NCBI GenBank assembly: GCA_016839635.1
Contig: JAEOTV010000110.1
Coordinates: forward strand, 1-6,307
DNA length: 6,307 nt
Direction: 5' to 3'
Source: Promethearchaeota archaeon
GTDB taxonomy: Archaea; Asgardarchaeota; Lokiarchaeia; Sigynarchaeales; SOKP01
Shown: in pieces, positions 5,605-6,307 of the stretch
Position numbering within the stretch: the first letter of the stretch is position 1
Layout of the letters: each line of letters begins with the position of its first letter
Notes under the pieces: model-generated
Databases searched by the model: none
Seen by the model: only the letters and a program-made list of their open reading frames with translations
What the model was told of the DNA's origin: nothing
Translations under genes and position numbers: made by a program

Positions 5605-5964
5605 AAAAAGGTTACTGATATTCGCTGTAAAGATACTGGCGAAAACAGTTTTTGTTTTTGTCCTGTAGAAGGAATTATTAATGTTATTAGTAAAAAGTGG
5701 GCATTATTGATTATTGGTACTATTAGTAATTATGATAAAATAAGGTTTAACGCACTTTTAAAAAATATAAAAAATATAAGTCCGAAAATGCTTTCAGACA
5801 GATTAAAAGAGTTGAATGAAGCAGGTTTAATAAAAAGAGATGTTTTTCCCGAAATACCCCCCAAAGTGGAATATTCATTGACTCAGGATGGAATTGAAGT
5901 TAGAGATGCTATGATACCTTTAATGAAATGGGCACATAACAAGTCTCTAAAAAATGACAAATAA
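5602..5964 (+). CDS. HxlR-family winged-helix transcriptional regulator, probable ATT start
   Basis: The protein has 120 residues if it starts at ATT 5602, the usual HxlR length. The family pattern is clear: CPVEGIINVISKKWALLII (20-38), RFNALLKNI (48-56), ISPKMLSDRLKELNEAGLI (59-77) as the recognition helix region, the wing VEYSLTQDG (88-96) and helix MIPLMKWA (103-110). It should bind DNA as a dimer in the cytosol. The first standard start is TTG 5707 (residue 36), which would remove the CPV...KKW helix, so it cannot be the real start. An in-frame TGA at 5593 limits extension, and no ATG, GTG or TTG lies between. GGTGA at 5591-5595 sits 6 bases before ATT 5602. Cysteines at 9, 18 and 20 are candidates for thiol sensing, as in YodB/HypR-type relatives. 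It probably controls itself and the divergent cysteine protein. Confidence 0.85.
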   Translation: MKKVTDIRCKDTGENSFCFCPVEGIINVISKKWALLIIGTISNYDKIRFNALLKNIKNISPKMLSDRLKELNEAGLIKRDVFPEIPPKVEYSLTQDGIEVRDAMIPLMKWAHNKSLKNDK

Positions 5965-5993
5965 ATATTATAGTTTCGTGAAACGGTTATTGT

Positions 5994-6307
5994 TCATACG
6001 TACTGAAAAGCAATAGAACCTTTTGATATTTGAAGTGAAAGTCTAGCGAGCAAATAAGAAATTGATGATTCAGCTCCTTGATTCATGTTTAGAGAATACT
6101 CTCCAACACCATCGTGGCAACCACCCGTTAAATTGTTATAAACTTCTTGATTAAGAGAATTTTTTCCAAGGAACCAATTAAATACTTCGATTGCAAGTTT
6201 CATATACCTATTCTCTTTAGAGATATCATAAGCAACGCTCAATGTTTGTACCATTGAAGCAGCATCAACTGGCTGTTGGTCATGACTAGCATTATGGCCA
6301 TTTTTAT
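5994..6307 (-). CDS. C-terminal part of an (alpha/alpha)6 six-hairpin glycosidase-like protein (5' end outside window)
   Basis: The frame is open from the window edge to TGA at 5994-5996 and gives 103 residues; the Met at 6254 is internal. Conserved blocks are HDQQPVDAASMVQTLSVAY (residues 8-26), FNWFLGKNSL, a Gly-Gly-Cys-His-Asp-Gly segment, and NQGAESSISYLLARLS near the C-terminus. This is the C-terminal signature of (alpha/alpha)6-barrel proteins, often annotated as glycosyltransferases or glycosidases and found near mannoside phosphorylase (GH130) genes. The catalytic activity is unknown and the N-terminal part is missing. It likely acts on a glycan or oligosaccharide. It converges on the HxlR gene with a 29-bp gap. 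A decayed copy of its 3' end lies at 5250-5360. Confidence 0.6.
   Translation of the reverse strand, partial: KNGHNASHDQQPVDAASMVQTLSVAYDISKENRYMKLAIEVFNWFLGKNSLNQEVYNNLTGGCHDGVGEYSLNMNQGAESSISYLLARLSLQISKGSIAFQYV

Noticed and set aside
5973..5984. Small palindrome GTTTC-GT-GAAAC between the HxlR and glycosidase-like genes as a shared terminator
   Set aside because: It has five-base arms with a two-base loop and no adjacent T run on either strand; too weak to call.
1..6307. CRISPR array, tRNA, rRNA, insertion-sequence transposase or terminal inverted repeats
   Set aside because: No regularly spaced repeats, no cloverleaf-like sequence and no transposase motif were seen by eye on either strand.

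Overview
The window is very AT-rich DNA that looks archaeal, most likely from an Asgard (Lokiarchaeia-like) lineage. The main evidence is a minus-strand protein joining a longin-like domain to a degenerate Ras/Arf/Rag-type GTPase fold, a combination typical of Asgard genomes. Supporting signs are TATA-like boxes, T-rich tracts after genes and a textbook Shine-Dalgarno (SD) sequence. The taxonomic call is inference; no rRNA or marker gene lies in the window.

Layout. Positions 1-186 hold the C-terminus of a zinc-finger protein, probably topoisomerase IA. It converges on the longin/GTPase-like gene (335-1360, minus). Positions 1361-2307 look like decaying DNA: a broken frame at 1423-1650, a hypothetical 86-residue ORF (1838-2098), and continued coding-like sequence interrupted by stops and a frame change. 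An intact class I SAM-dependent methyltransferase follows (2308-2979). Next is a large Old-Yellow-Enzyme-type iron-sulfur flavoprotein (3093-5078), somewhat richer in G+C than its surroundings.

The right end holds a compact divergent pair. A 43-residue protein with a Cys-Ser-Cys-Gly-Cys cluster (5365-5496, minus) sits behind a perfect SD. Facing away from it is an HxlR-family regulator (5602-5964, plus) with three N-terminal cysteines and no ATG, GTG or TTG start codon at the expected N-terminus; it probably starts at ATT. Between them are an 11-bp perfect inverted repeat, an overlapping TATA-like box and a second 7-bp inverted repeat. The layout suggests an autoregulated, thiol- or metal-responsive module.

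The module is flanked by two related pieces of one gene family. On the right is the C-terminus of an (alpha/alpha)6 glycosidase-like protein (5994 to the window end, minus). On the left is a short remnant of the same C-terminus (5250-5360, minus). This suggests a duplication and decay, or an insertion of the module.

The genes do not form one operon. HxlR regulators often control flavin-dependent reductases, so a link to the flavoprotein is possible, but it lies about 500 bp away and the link is speculative.
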